DNA of 64,000 nt from Bradyrhizobium zhanjiangense (GTDB lineage Bacteria; Pseudomonadota; Alphaproteobacteria; Rhizobiales; Xanthobacteraceae), in NCBI RefSeq assembly GCF_004114935.1, contig NZ_CP022221.1, positions 4,299,001 to 4,363,000 on the forward strand. Reading direction: 5' to 3'. Below the pieces are notes generated by a model. It did no database searches and was not told where the DNA came from. It saw only the letters and a program-made list of their open reading frames with translations. Both the position numbers and the translations under genes were made by a program. The number at the start of each line of letters is the position of its first letter. Positions within the stretch are counted from its first letter, which is position 1. Positions 43,765-52,456 of this stretch are shown here, piece after piece.

Positions 43765-44151
43765 TTGCGCAGCTTACATACAAGGAGCTTCATCGCGGTA
43801 CTTGCCGGCATTGGGAGCCTCGTTGCTCTCGATGCCGGATTTGTTGCCGCGGAAAATCTCAAGAAATTATCTGGCGCGCAAATACGAGCAAAATTGTCGG
43901 GCAAGGAAGTGACCGACGAGGTCCATTATCGTGATGTCTATGAACACGACGGGACCCTCCGAAGCTATTCGATGGGCAGCAAGAAGCGCGGCAAGTGGAC
44001 CATTCAAGGGGATGACCTTTGCATCGATCTTCCGGAGCCCGACGGCGGCTGTTTCGAGGTGACCGCGGCGGGAAAGAACGTCGTCCTGACGCCGAAAGGA
44101 CTTGGCTCGCCGTCGGACGGCATTGTCCAGGCGATCTCCGATCCGAAGTAG
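43765..44151 (+). CDS. Small exported protein, paralogue of 43042-43422
   Basis: 128 residues from TTG 43765 with leader SFIAVLAGIGSLVALDAGFVAA. The mature start LKKLSGAQIRAKLSGKEVTDEVHYRD mirrors the paralogue. A lipocalin-like small beta fold is plausible (GKWTIQGDDLCIDLPEPDGGC). It lies 12 bp after the Cys-rich gene. Confidence 0.6.
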   Translation: MRSLHTRSFIAVLAGIGSLVALDAGFVAAENLKKLSGAQIRAKLSGKEVTDEVHYRDVYEHDGTLRSYSMGSKKRGKWTIQGDDLCIDLPEPDGGCFEVTAAGKNVVLTPKGLGSPSDGIVQAISDPK

Positions 44152-44187
44152 TGGTCACCAATAGCCGATTTCTTCGAAGGATTTGAA

Positions 44188-44441
44188 ATGACAACAACCA
44201 CTATCCCCGAGCGTGGCCGTATGGCGGAGCTTACACTCTACGTCCTGCGTCTCGGCTTTCTTGGCTTCGGCGGTCCGGTTGCGCTCGGCATCGTGGAAAT
44301 GCCAACGTGCAGGGGGGCATCGTATCTCTCGCGGTGCTCTTCCGCTGGAAGGTAAGCAATCCCGCGCTGATTGCGGCAACTGCAGTCGTTGGGCTTATCG
44401 CCCATCCGCTGCTGCAACCTGCGTGGTTGATGGTGAAATAG
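44188..44441 (+). pseudogene. chrA: chrA chromate transporter remnant (internal deletion)
   Basis: The frame from ATG 44188 reads MAELTLYVLRLGFLGFGGPVAL, the ChrA N-terminus. At about 44290 it is joined, in another frame, to GGIVSLAVLFRWKVSNPALI and then HPLLQPAWLMVK, a ChrA-like C-terminus, ending at 44441. Roughly 350 residues of the transporter are missing. Confidence 0.75.
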
Positions 44442-44653
44442 CAGTTTCTGCAAAGGGCAAGGGGGCACCTCGATCAATGTAAGGCAAAGTGGAACTAACA
44501 GGCAGCCATGTCTTTACACTCTGAGACAATCTGACCGACAGGTGCGAATCGAATGGCAAGCGCAAAGGATTGAAGCGGTAGGCAGCCGCCCGGACAAAAC
44601 TAAGTTCGCTCTGCGGTACACAACCTCTCGCATTGAGCCGTGAGTGCGCTCGG

Positions 44654-45931
44654 ATGGCGAAGAATGGACAACAACAGAGCTTAAGACGGGAGCTCGGGCC
44701 GATAACGGCAACCCTCTTCACCGCCGGCATGATGGTTGGCATCGGTATCTTTGCCACGATCGGTGCTGCCACGGCAGCCGCAGGGAGCGGCATCCCGATT
44801 GCCATACTCCTCGGTGGCAGCGTTGCCCTTGCCACCGGTATCAGCGCCACACAATTGGGTGTGAACAATCCGACTGAAGGGGGCGCTTTCACATGGGCGC
44901 GCGATGTCCACCAGCCTACGCTTGGCTTCATCGCAGGCTGCGGGTATCTCGGGAAGAACCTCATCTCGATGAGTGTGATCGCGCTTGCCTTCGCCACCTA
45001 CCTGGGACAGGTCATTCCGGGGATTCCTGTTCACTTCGTCGCGGCTGCTGGGGTGGTGGCCATCACCATTCTGAACCTGTTTGGAATCCAGCTGACGTCG
45101 CGGGTGCTCATCAGCCTTCTGCTCTTGGTCATCGCTGTGCTCTCGATCTACGGAGCATTCTCGCTACAGGCGATCGAGCAGGGCCATTTTGTACCAGTCT
45201 TAGGTGCTAATGGGCTTATGGGCATCGCCAGTGGCGCAGCTATCTTTTTTTGGACCTGGGATGGCTTTATGCGGATGGCCATCATGGCCGGGGAGGTCAA
45301 GGAACCGCGTCGCACCATTCCTGTCGCCATCATTGGAGGTGTAACAATCGCGGCAGTCATGTTTGTCGGCGCGGCAGCAGTCACTCTCGGCGTGCTCGGG
45401 GCAGATGAGGTCGGCGCGCAGGATACCCCTCTGCTTGGTGCCGCCTTGAAGGCAATCGGCCCGTGGGGCAAATGGGTCATCCTGGCCGGCGCGATCGTCG
45501 CTGCGCTTGCGGAGATCCTGGGCGATATGCTGAGTGCTTCGCGTGTCGTTCTGCCGATGGCAGAGGCCCACGAGCTCCCGAGCTGGCTGGGCAAAATTCA
45601 CCAGCGTTCACGGACGCCTCGTCGTGCAGTCATCGGCCTTGGCCTGCTCAGTGCAAGCGCCGCTCTCATCTTTGATCTTCGGCCACTCATCGAAGTTGGT
45701 GGCTCCTTTATGCTCGTCTGGTATTTCATCACGCACTATGCTGCGCTGAATCTGCCGGTCCGGAAGCGCCACTATCCGGCGATCTTCTCGTGGTACGGCA
45801 TCGTGGGCTGCATCGGATTGACCATAGCGATGCCTCACGCCGCAGTCCTCGCTGCGGTAGGAACCCTGACCATATTAACGCTGGCCCGTCTGGCGCTTCA
45901 TCGTCTGCACCCGCAATGGCGGTCTGCCTGA
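44654..45931 (+). CDS. APC-family amino acid/polyamine permease
   Basis: 425 residues and twelve predicted helices. The helix-1 signature ITATLFTAGMMVGIGIFATIG is typical of amino acid-polyamine-organocation permeases, and GDMLSASRVVLPMAEAHELPSWL is the conserved helix-8 loop. ATG 44654 is the first Met before the domain. Substrate unknown. It is convergent with the DUF3182 gene. Confidence 0.88.
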   Translation: MAKNGQQQSLRRELGPITATLFTAGMMVGIGIFATIGAATAAAGSGIPIAILLGGSVALATGISATQLGVNNPTEGGAFTWARDVHQPTLGFIAGCGYLGKNLISMSVIALAFATYLGQVIPGIPVHFVAAAGVVAITILNLFGIQLTSRVLISLLLLVIAVLSIYGAFSLQAIEQGHFVPVLGANGLMGIASGAAIFFWTWDGFMRMAIMAGEVKEPRRTIPVAIIGGVTIAAVMFVGAAAVTLGVLGADEVGAQDTPLLGAALKAIGPWGKWVILAGAIVAALAEILGDMLSASRVVLPMAEAHELPSWLGKIHQRSRTPRRAVIGLGLLSASAALIFDLRPLIEVGGSFMLVWYFITHYAALNLPVRKRHYPAIFSWYGIVGCIGLTIAMPHAAVLAAVGTLTILTLARLALHRLHPQWRSA

Positions 45932-45957
45932 TCGTCGTCGGCTGAGACGCAAGGCGC

Positions 45958-47154
45958 TTACGCCAGTTGGCGCAGGGCTCGCGCGGCCGTCGTGTACCTG
46001 AGCAGCGGACCTTCCTCCGGATCATCACCTTGGAAATGAATCGCTGCGCCAGCCGGGATTCTGCGTGGCTTTCCGTAGTGCTTCACGGAAGCGGTCTCGA
46101 CCACTTGTAAACGGGAGTCCTCTGCGAACGCGGTCAGAGCGGCCAGTTCGGCAGTGCTCGCGCCGCCGGAGCGCCAGGACGCCTCGAACACTCCGGATCG
46201 CCATTTTCCGGTCCCATCAATGCCTTGTCCAACATCATAGTTTCGGCGTGAGGCCAGGAAGCCCCGATATCTGGCGGCATTCCGATCGTATATTCGAGCT
46301 TGATCTACAGCCAGCCTTGCCTCCATCTCCATGGGAAGACTGTCGAGCGCCGACCAGTCGCCGCGAACGCAAATGATGTGCGAGCCGCCATAGACCCGAA
46401 GTCCATGATTATTGGTAACCGACCGTTGCGTGCCGTGATAGGCGATCGACCGGTCGCCGATCATCGTGCAACCGACGCTTCGGGTTACGACTTGACGCAG
46501 GTTGACCTCGAGCGACAGGCCGTGAGCTGCCAGCTTATCTGTCGGGAATTTCTCCAGGTAAGCTTCCAGTTCATCAATGTTCGTGATGACCGTCTGTCCA
46601 TGACCTCCGTCGCCCAGCGGCTCCTTCACGCGAACCGGCCCTATCGCCAATAGCCGCTTGACCGCCAGCCTTGCACCGCCGACGTCAAATGCGGTGTAGC
46701 CCGGCAGAACCGCATCACGGACACCGTCTCCGAAGGCAAATGACCAGCCGCGCGGCCGGGCCGCGTGCTTTGCGACAAGGGGATGCGTGATGGCCTTCGT
46801 CTTGACGAAGGAATATGGCACCACGGCGCCGTAGAGCTGATGCGGAGACTGAATTCCGAGATCTCGCGCCTCGTCGAGCATGAGCGTGTCGCTGGGAACG
46901 AAGAAAAGACCAGCGGCCACATGCGTCTTCGGGCCGTATTCGCCTACAAATCGACAGCCTTTAAGGCGCGCGATGCTCTCAGCCACCACGGAAAGCGTGA
47001 CCTTCTCGTGGGCGTACATCGGCGCGCCCAGACGAGGGAAGAGGCAGGCGACCGCGCAGATTCCGTGCTGTTCGCGCGCAATCTCACGAACCGCGGATGG
47101 CCGCGTTTGGCGCGATCGATGCTGAAGCAGATGAGGGAATGTGGGTCGGTCCAT
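45958..47154 (-). CDS. DUF3182 ATP-grasp-like protein
   Basis: 398 residues. FVPSDTLMLDEARDLGIQSPHQLYG, AITHPLV, RDAVLPGYTAFDVGGARLAVKRLL and GPVRVKEPLGDGGHGQTVI are the landmarks of the family; the last resembles an ATP-grasp nucleotide loop. DUF3182 has no proven role. It sits near a GCS2-type ligase, and the Cj0069-like gene at 32042 is another ATP-grasp-like gene behind the same type of leader. ATG 47154 has GAGG ahead. Confidence 0.75.
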   Translation of the reverse strand: MDRPTFPHLLQHRSRQTRPSAVREIAREQHGICAVACLFPRLGAPMYAHEKVTLSVVAESIARLKGCRFVGEYGPKTHVAAGLFFVPSDTLMLDEARDLGIQSPHQLYGAVVPYSFVKTKAITHPLVAKHAARPRGWSFAFGDGVRDAVLPGYTAFDVGGARLAVKRLLAIGPVRVKEPLGDGGHGQTVITNIDELEAYLEKFPTDKLAAHGLSLEVNLRQVVTRSVGCTMIGDRSIAYHGTQRSVTNNHGLRVYGGSHIICVRGDWSALDSLPMEMEARLAVDQARIYDRNAARYRGFLASRRNYDVGQGIDGTGKWRSGVFEASWRSGGASTAELAALTAFAEDSRLQVVETASVKHYGKPRRIPAGAAIHFQGDDPEEGPLLRYTTAARALRQLA

Positions 47155-47184
47155 GCGCAACCACCTCGACAACCGAGCATTGGC

Positions 47185-47230
47185 CAGTGCTTGGACGGAA
47201 CCGTCTGATGGGGAGACTGCACATCCCCAT
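47185..47230 (-). ncRNA. Leader RNA element D (pseudoknot candidate)
   Basis: Read on the minus strand: ATGGGGA/TCCCCAT hairpin (plus 47224-47230 with 47208-47214), loop TGTGCAGTC, then GACGG/CCGTC, CAAGC and ACTG (plus 47185-47188), which can pair with CAGT of the loop (plus 47216-47219). TTGGCA lies 27 nt upstream of the hairpin. It precedes the DUF3182 gene by about 30 bases. Confidence 0.55.
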
Positions 47231-47277
47231 TCAGATAACGTAGATCACTGCAAGATGTGCCAAGGGTAAAAGGTAAT

Positions 47278-47874
47278 ATGCTCACTGTCAGCGCGCTGAA
47301 GCGCTTGCATATCGTGGTCTCGTTCGAACTCGCGGATGGAGAATGTATTGCGTTGCAGGGCCCGTCGGGCGTCGGCAAGAGTTTGCTGCTCCGCGCCATT
47401 GCCGATCTCGATCCGAACGAGGGCTCCGTCGAGCTGGACGGGATGTCGCGGGAAACGATGTCGGCCCCTGTTTGGCGCAGGCAGGTGACCTATGTAGCTG
47501 CCGAACCTGGCTGGTGGGCTGACACGGTGCAGGAGCACTTTACCGACTGGGATCTGGCCACTCCGTTGGTGGATCAGTTGGGGCTGCCAGCGAGTTGCGG
47601 AACCTGGCCCATCCGGAGACTTTCTACCGGCGAAAAGCAGCGCCTTGGCCTCGTACGGGCTCTGTTGCTGCATTCGCGGGTGCTTCTGTTGGACGAGCCC
47701 ACGTCGGCGCTTGACGCGGCATCGACCGCATCCGTGGAAGCCCTGGTTGCCGCGCGTGTCTCGGCCGGAACAAGCGTCCTATGGAGCACTCACAACAGTG
47801 GCCAGGCTCGTCGCGTCGGATCTCGTCTGTTCGTGATGGCGAGCGGCGGCCACCTCGAGGAGCACTCGCTTTGA
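47278..47874 (+). CDS. fetA: FetA-type ABC transporter ATPase
   Basis: 198 residues: Walker A GPSGVGKSLLLRAI, signature LSTGEKQRLGLVRALLL, Walker B VLLLDEPTSALD. The short length and the partner gene match FetA (YbbL), which with FetB exports iron and raises tolerance to peroxide. AAAGG precedes ATG 47278. The stop overlaps a TTG start of fetB. Confidence 0.82.
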   Translation: MLTVSALKRLHIVVSFELADGECIALQGPSGVGKSLLLRAIADLDPNEGSVELDGMSRETMSAPVWRRQVTYVAAEPGWWADTVQEHFTDWDLATPLVDQLGLPASCGTWPIRRLSTGEKQRLGLVRALLLHSRVLLLDEPTSALDAASTASVEALVAARVSAGTSVLWSTHNSGQARRVGSRLFVMASGGHLEEHSL

Positions 47875-48677
47875 GTTACATCCAGCTGGCTTACAGCGAC
47901 CTCATATTGCCTGCGCTCCTTGTTGTCATGAATGGCGCGCTCTCGCTCGCGCTGCACCTGAAGCTTGAACGACAGCTTGCCCTTGCGACCATGCGAATGG
48001 TGATCCAGCTCGTACTCGTTGGATATGTGCTGACGTTTCTGTTTGCCGTGGTCTCTCCGTTCTGGACGGCACTCGCCGCCTTCATCATGGTCTTGTTCGC
48101 ATCGCGAGAAATCGTCGCCCGTCAGAAGTGACGGCTGGAGGGTCTTTGGACCTACGGCTTGGGGGCAGGCTGCACCCTGCTCGCCGCCGGTACCGTCACG
48201 ACGTTTTCGCTGCTCTCGCAGCTCCGTCCCGAGCCCTGGTATCATCCACGCTACGCTCTGCCGCTGTTGGGAATGATCCTGGGCAACACCATGACTGGGG
48301 TCAGCCTGGGCTTGGATGTGCTCGTCAATGGCGTGGTGCGCGAACGAGCCGCGGTGGAATCCTGCCTCGCCTTGGGAGGTACCCGCTATCAGGCGCTCCT
48401 CCCGGTGATCCGCGATGCACTGCGAAGCGGCTTCATGCCGACCATCAACGGCATGGCTGCAATTGGCCTGGTCTCTCTACCAGGGATGATGACCGGCCAG
48501 ATCCTCGCGGGCGTCGAGCCCGTCGATGCCGTCAAATACCAGCTACTGATCATGTTTCTGATTGCAGGCGGAACGGGTTTGGGCACGCTTGCGGCAGTCA
48601 TCGGCGGCGGACGTTTGCTAACTGATCATCGACACCGATTGCGCCTGGATCGGATCGCCAGCGAAAAATTGCCGTAA
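47871..48677 (+). pseudogene. fetB: FetB-type permease with an in-frame TGA
   Basis: Reading from TTG 47871, the frame encodes a normal FetB N-terminus (SYIQLAYSDLILPALLVVMN, ASREIVARQK), then TGA at 48129-48131, then the same frame continues RLEGLWTYGLGAG up to 48677 with GNTMTGVSLGLDVLVNG and GGTRYQALLPVIRDAL. Before the stop the reading is intact, so a single CGA-to-TGA change explains it. The second part could start at GTG/TTG codons near 48159, but would lack the first helices. Confidence 0.75.
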
Positions 48678-48678
48678 G

Positions 48679-49743
48679 TCATCGCAAATCAATGAGATGG
48701 CGTAACACGTTCGGGATGGATTGCTCACATTCGAACAGATCGATGATGTCGTCGGCGGGGAGTCGGCGGGTCTCCAGCCGAGCATGAAAATGATCCAGGG
48801 CCTGACAATCAAAGCCCCAGTGGCCCAGCGCGCTCGGTGCGTTCGACAAGACTTCATGAGCGCGCTCGCGAGCACTTTCGGCATGAAGGCCAAAGCGGGC
48901 AACCTGTCCCATGTCGTAGATTCGCGTTTGCTCCGTCGCCCGTCCCAGCAAGCTCTCATCAAGAATCAATGCAAGCCACAGCAGAAAATATCCGTGATAG
49001 TCGATGCGATATGGAGTCATTTCGAGTGGCTTGAGTTCGAGGCGCAGGTTTTCCTTTGGATGAATAGAAATAGCCGGGGCAATGGTGCTGCGGTGATAGG
49101 TGCGCACAGATTTTCCGACCTTACCGCGCATCCGCCAAAGGTCACCGCGATATAACGGCGAGGCAACGGTGAGGGCGGTGAGGGCAGGGGCGTAATAATT
49201 CACCTTGCCATGTAGCTCGTGCAGGTCCAATCGTTCCGCCACGTCGGAGGGCACGCTGACATTGATATCCGGCCCGTACGTGGTCATTGCCTCCATGGCC
49301 CACTGCCAATGATCGTATCGCCGCTTGTTCTGCGGCCCTTCAAAATGGTCCTCAATCGGATGGAAGGAGAGGATTGCCGCACGGTATCCATGCTCGGACA
49401 GTGACCGCTGCATCCGGCCGTGAAGCGTAACGAATCCGTCGATGCACTCTTCGATTGAATTGCACACCGGAGTACGAATCTCGAGCCCCTTCGGCAACAA
49501 TGCCGTGGGCACCAAATTCGGCCCGGGAAGCTGATAGCCCTCGACAACGAATGGCATTCTCTTGCGGTGAAGGGGGATGAGATCAAGTCCATTTTGATCA
49601 AAGTCTCGGACTTCAATTGTCTCCAGAATTGCATTGAGTTCTTCAAACCGAAGTTCGGGATGCCATAGCGGACGGCATGATGCATCCACCAGAAGGAACT
49701 CCGTTTCCAAGCCAAAGTGAAAACCTGAACGGTGGCGGGTCAT
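48679..49743 (-). CDS. GCS2-type carboxylate-amine ligase
   Basis: 354 residues with FGLETEFLLVD near the N-terminus (metal-binding Glu), AILSFHPIEDHFEGPQNKRRYD, INVSVPSDVAERLDLHELH and IAPAISIHPKENLRLELKPLE. These match the glutamate-cysteine ligase family 2 (YbdK-like). The product may be gamma-glutamylcysteine or a related gamma-glutamyl amide. The stop is next to the convergent fetB end. Confidence 0.8.
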   Translation of the reverse strand: MTRHRSGFHFGLETEFLLVDASCRPLWHPELRFEELNAILETIEVRDFDQNGLDLIPLHRKRMPFVVEGYQLPGPNLVPTALLPKGLEIRTPVCNSIEECIDGFVTLHGRMQRSLSEHGYRAAILSFHPIEDHFEGPQNKRRYDHWQWAMEAMTTYGPDINVSVPSDVAERLDLHELHGKVNYYAPALTALTVASPLYRGDLWRMRGKVGKSVRTYHRSTIAPAISIHPKENLRLELKPLEMTPYRIDYHGYFLLWLALILDESLLGRATEQTRIYDMGQVARFGLHAESARERAHEVLSNAPSALGHWGFDCQALDHFHARLETRRLPADDIIDLFECEQSIPNVLRHLIDLR

Positions 49744-50024
49744 TTGCTCTTGGCTCTGAAGCCATCACAAACCATCGATGCCGGAGCCACTCCTGCGGAG
49801 ACTGCTGTTCGATAACGGTCGTTACAGGCCGGCCTTCCGCATGCCGCGATCAACTCGTTGTGAAGGGTGAGGGCCCTTTCGGAATGCACGCACCTGCATG
49901 AGGGAATTTTCGGCACTACCCGGTCATTCGATTAGGCCTTCGGAATTACATGACCTGGATTACGAGGACGAGGAACCGCCATCGGAACGGCGCATTGGAG
50001 TTTTGGCAGAGTGGGAGAGGTACG

Positions 50025-51125
50025 ATGGGAGCAAGTTCAATGTGGTGCTCTCGTTTCCGCCTGGCTGCGCTAATTGCAGCCGTTGCGGTGGTCGGCCTCG
50101 TCGCGGCGACCTTTGACGTAAGGGGTGCCACGGATGACTTGTTGGCCCAAGCGCAGCAAGTCTTCCAGCCACTGCCCAAGGATATGGCGACACCGGAGTT
50201 CCCGATCGCGCCCGAGCGTGTTGAACTCGGTCGCACGTTGTTTTTTGATCCCCGCGTCTCAGTGGACGGCACCACGAGCTGCGCTCGCTGTCATCAGCCT
50301 TCCCTTTACGGAACGGATGGCTTGGCTAAACCGCACGGCGCACACGACAAGATCAATCCACGCAACGCGCCGACCATTCTCAATGCCGCCCTGCAGTTCA
50401 ATGCACATTGGCGCGGCGACAGGAAGAACGTCGAGGATCAAGCGACACAGGCGTTGGTCGGCCCGACAAGCTTTGGCAACCTCGACTATGCGTCCGCAAT
50501 GAACAGAATTAAGGGTATTCCCGGTTATCTGGGGATGTTCGAAAGGGCATTTCCGGGAGAAACAGATTCTGTAACGCCGGACAATTGGGGCAAGGCAATC
50601 GGCAGCTACGAGCGCGCGCTGGTCACGCCGTCTCGCTTCGACCAATATCTTTCTGGGGATGCTCGGGCCCTTTCAGCTACAGAACAGCGCGGCTTGAGAA
50701 CCTTCCTCGAGACCGGCTGTACAGCCTGCCACAATGGCCCTGGTGTCGGAGGAGGCAGCTTCCAGAAATTCGGAATTGTCGAAGATTACTGGAATGAGAC
50801 GAAGAGCGCCGAGATCGACAAGGGCCGCTTCGATGTGACCCATGACGAAGCCGACATGTACGTCTTCAAAGTGCCTGTTCTGCGCAACGTGGCCGTGACG
50901 CCGCCTTACTTCCACGACGGATCGGTCAACGCGCTACCTGAAGCGGTGCGGATTATGGCGAAGGTACAGTTGGGCAAGGATCTTGCGGAGCAAGATGTCG
51001 CGGACATCGTAGCTTTCCTGGGAAGTCTAACCGGAGAGTTGCCGGATCATTTTCGCAACGCCCCAGTGCTGCCCCCCAACGCCTTCGAAGCTGCAGGGGA
51101 TCAAGCAACTGGGGAGGGCCGGTGA
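50025..51125 (+). CDS. Di-haem cytochrome c peroxidase
   Basis: 366 residues with an N-terminal membrane segment (LAALIAAVAVVGLVAATF). Two c-haem sites are seen: CARCH (about residue 90) and CTACH (about residue 230). ELGRTLFFDPRVS and VPVLRNVAVTPPYFHDGSV are CcpA/MauG-type landmarks. It reduces peroxide in the periplasm. GAGAGG precedes ATG 50025; the frame extends to 49950. Confidence 0.88.
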   Translation: MGASSMWCSRFRLAALIAAVAVVGLVAATFDVRGATDDLLAQAQQVFQPLPKDMATPEFPIAPERVELGRTLFFDPRVSVDGTTSCARCHQPSLYGTDGLAKPHGAHDKINPRNAPTILNAALQFNAHWRGDRKNVEDQATQALVGPTSFGNLDYASAMNRIKGIPGYLGMFERAFPGETDSVTPDNWGKAIGSYERALVTPSRFDQYLSGDARALSATEQRGLRTFLETGCTACHNGPGVGGGSFQKFGIVEDYWNETKSAEIDKGRFDVTHDEADMYVFKVPVLRNVAVTPPYFHDGSVNALPEAVRIMAKVQLGKDLAEQDVADIVAFLGSLTGELPDHFRNAPVLPPNAFEAAGDQATGEGR

Positions 51126-51331
51126 ACGTCAGCCAGACCGCGGACCAACGGTGGATTGAGCAGGTAATTGGCGGAGCTCTCACCAGCTGACGTCGCCGTC
51201 TCACGATCACTTCTCTTCAAACTGGAACCCGGCGAGAACCAGGGTGCGCCCATGCTGCGGCCTGATCAACGCCGGCCCGCGGTCTTTCGGTACGAGCCTC
51301 AATGCTGCTTGCGATAGTCCGATCTTTCCAT

Positions 51332-51628
51332 TCACTGGCGCGAGGGCTGCTTAGCAGGCGGGCCGCTCTTATTGCCCGGCAGTCCCTTAATGTTCGACGG
51401 GTCCTGCATCCGAACCGTCGGGTTCTCCTGGTTCGTCGTCGAGCTAGAACCAACGGTGTCTCCAGGCTTGACGGCAGGACCGCTCTTGTTTCCCGGTTGA
51501 CCCGGTATTCCTGCGCCGGAGCTCTGTGCGCTCGGAGCACCGGAGACGTCGGGTTTGGTCGTCTGCGCCAACACCGCTGAAGACAGAACCGTCAGCAGAA
51601 GGGCGACGGCACTTATAAGCAACTTCAT
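51332..51628 (-). CDS. Small exported protein with PGNKSGP repeats
   Basis: 98 residues: leader LISAVALLLTVLSSAVLAQ, then a disordered Pro/Gly/Ser-rich part with the repeat GxPGNKSGP near residues 43-51 and again near 83-91. GGAGG precedes ATG 51628. No function known; similar proteins seem frequent in Bradyrhizobium. Confidence 0.65.
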   Translation of the reverse strand: MKLLISAVALLLTVLSSAVLAQTTKPDVSGAPSAQSSGAGIPGQPGNKSGPAVKPGDTVGSSSTTNQENPTVRMQDPSNIKGLPGNKSGPPAKQPSRQ

Positions 51629-51842
51629 GGCGCTTACCTCCTTACGAAAGGATTGTGTCAGTGCGAACGTGCGCCTGCTCAGCGCGTTCCGACCCCGGGT
51701 GAATTTAAAGAGCCGCGCATCCGCGAGTGACGCCAGCGCCTCGGCTCGGCAGAATGGGAGTATTGTCCTAATCGAACGGACAGTGCACTGATATTGTTGT
51801 AAGTTCCTTCGAGTTTCAGCTTCGGAACTGACGTTTGGAGGA

Positions 51843-52127
51843 GATTATCGCGCCTATATCCTGGGGGCGGACGGCCACATTCAGCTTCGCGTCGAACTCC
51901 ATTGCGCCGACGAAAAAACGGCAAGTGAACGAGCCAAGCAGCTCGCTGATGATCATGACGTCGAGCTTTGGGAAGGCGCACGCCTGATCCGCACGCGCAT
52001 CCAACGAATGCACATTGGCGTCATCCGGGCGGCCGCCTGGCGTCCCGTCCGTCCGGATGCGATAGGGCGCGGCGCCCGTTGTCCGGTCGGGCGGGCCACG
52101 CCCTATCCAGATTCGCCCTTCACCTAG
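51843..52127 (+). pseudogene. Start-less remnant of a small conserved protein
   Basis: The frame reads YRAYILGADGHIQLRVELHC and then ADEKTASERAKQLADDHDVELW, very like a small (~60-residue) family common in Bradyrhizobium. Upstream there is no ATG, GTG or TTG in frame before a stop at 51789, though GGAGGAG sits where a ribosome-binding site would be. The 3' end runs on past the family's usual length. It probably lost its start codon. Confidence 0.5.
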
Positions 52128-52456
52128 TCGTGAGTTGGGTCCGCTGTCTGCGCGGGTCTACATCAAGGGTGGGTTGATCGAGACGGTCTCTCGCACCACG
52201 AGCGCTACAGGAGCAGGCCGACAGTGCCAGTGCCCGACGGGGCCAGCGCCGACAGTGCCAGCGTCCTTGCGGCCAGAGAAAGCGAGCATCAACCTCCGCG
52301 CCCCACGCGGCGCAAGCGCTTGCGTCCGCGGCTCGGGCGCGGTTGGTTGATAGGCCGTTTTCGTCTGATGATCCTATAACCCTTCGCGAGCCTCTTGCGC
52401 GGTGGTGCGACGCGATGGCGCTTGAGCCGCGTGCACCATGCCAATGTGAGCTTATC
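52128..52456. other. Intergenic region before the PaaK-like gene
   Basis: About 330 bp with no supported gene. GC-rich repeats of CAGTGCCAG type occur near 52220-52265. The promoter of the downstream gene is not obvious. Confidence 0.35.

Noticed and set aside
48129..48131. Selenocysteine decoding of the fetB TGA
   Set aside because: No stem-loop resembling a bacterial SECIS was evident just after the codon, and FetB proteins have no Sec or Cys at this place; Arg (CGA) is the natural residue.
48758..48785. GGGGA-containing stretch and other GGGGA/CTCCCC matches as further leader copies
   Set aside because: They lack the second hairpin, CAAG and loop complementarity; only four positions meet all criteria.
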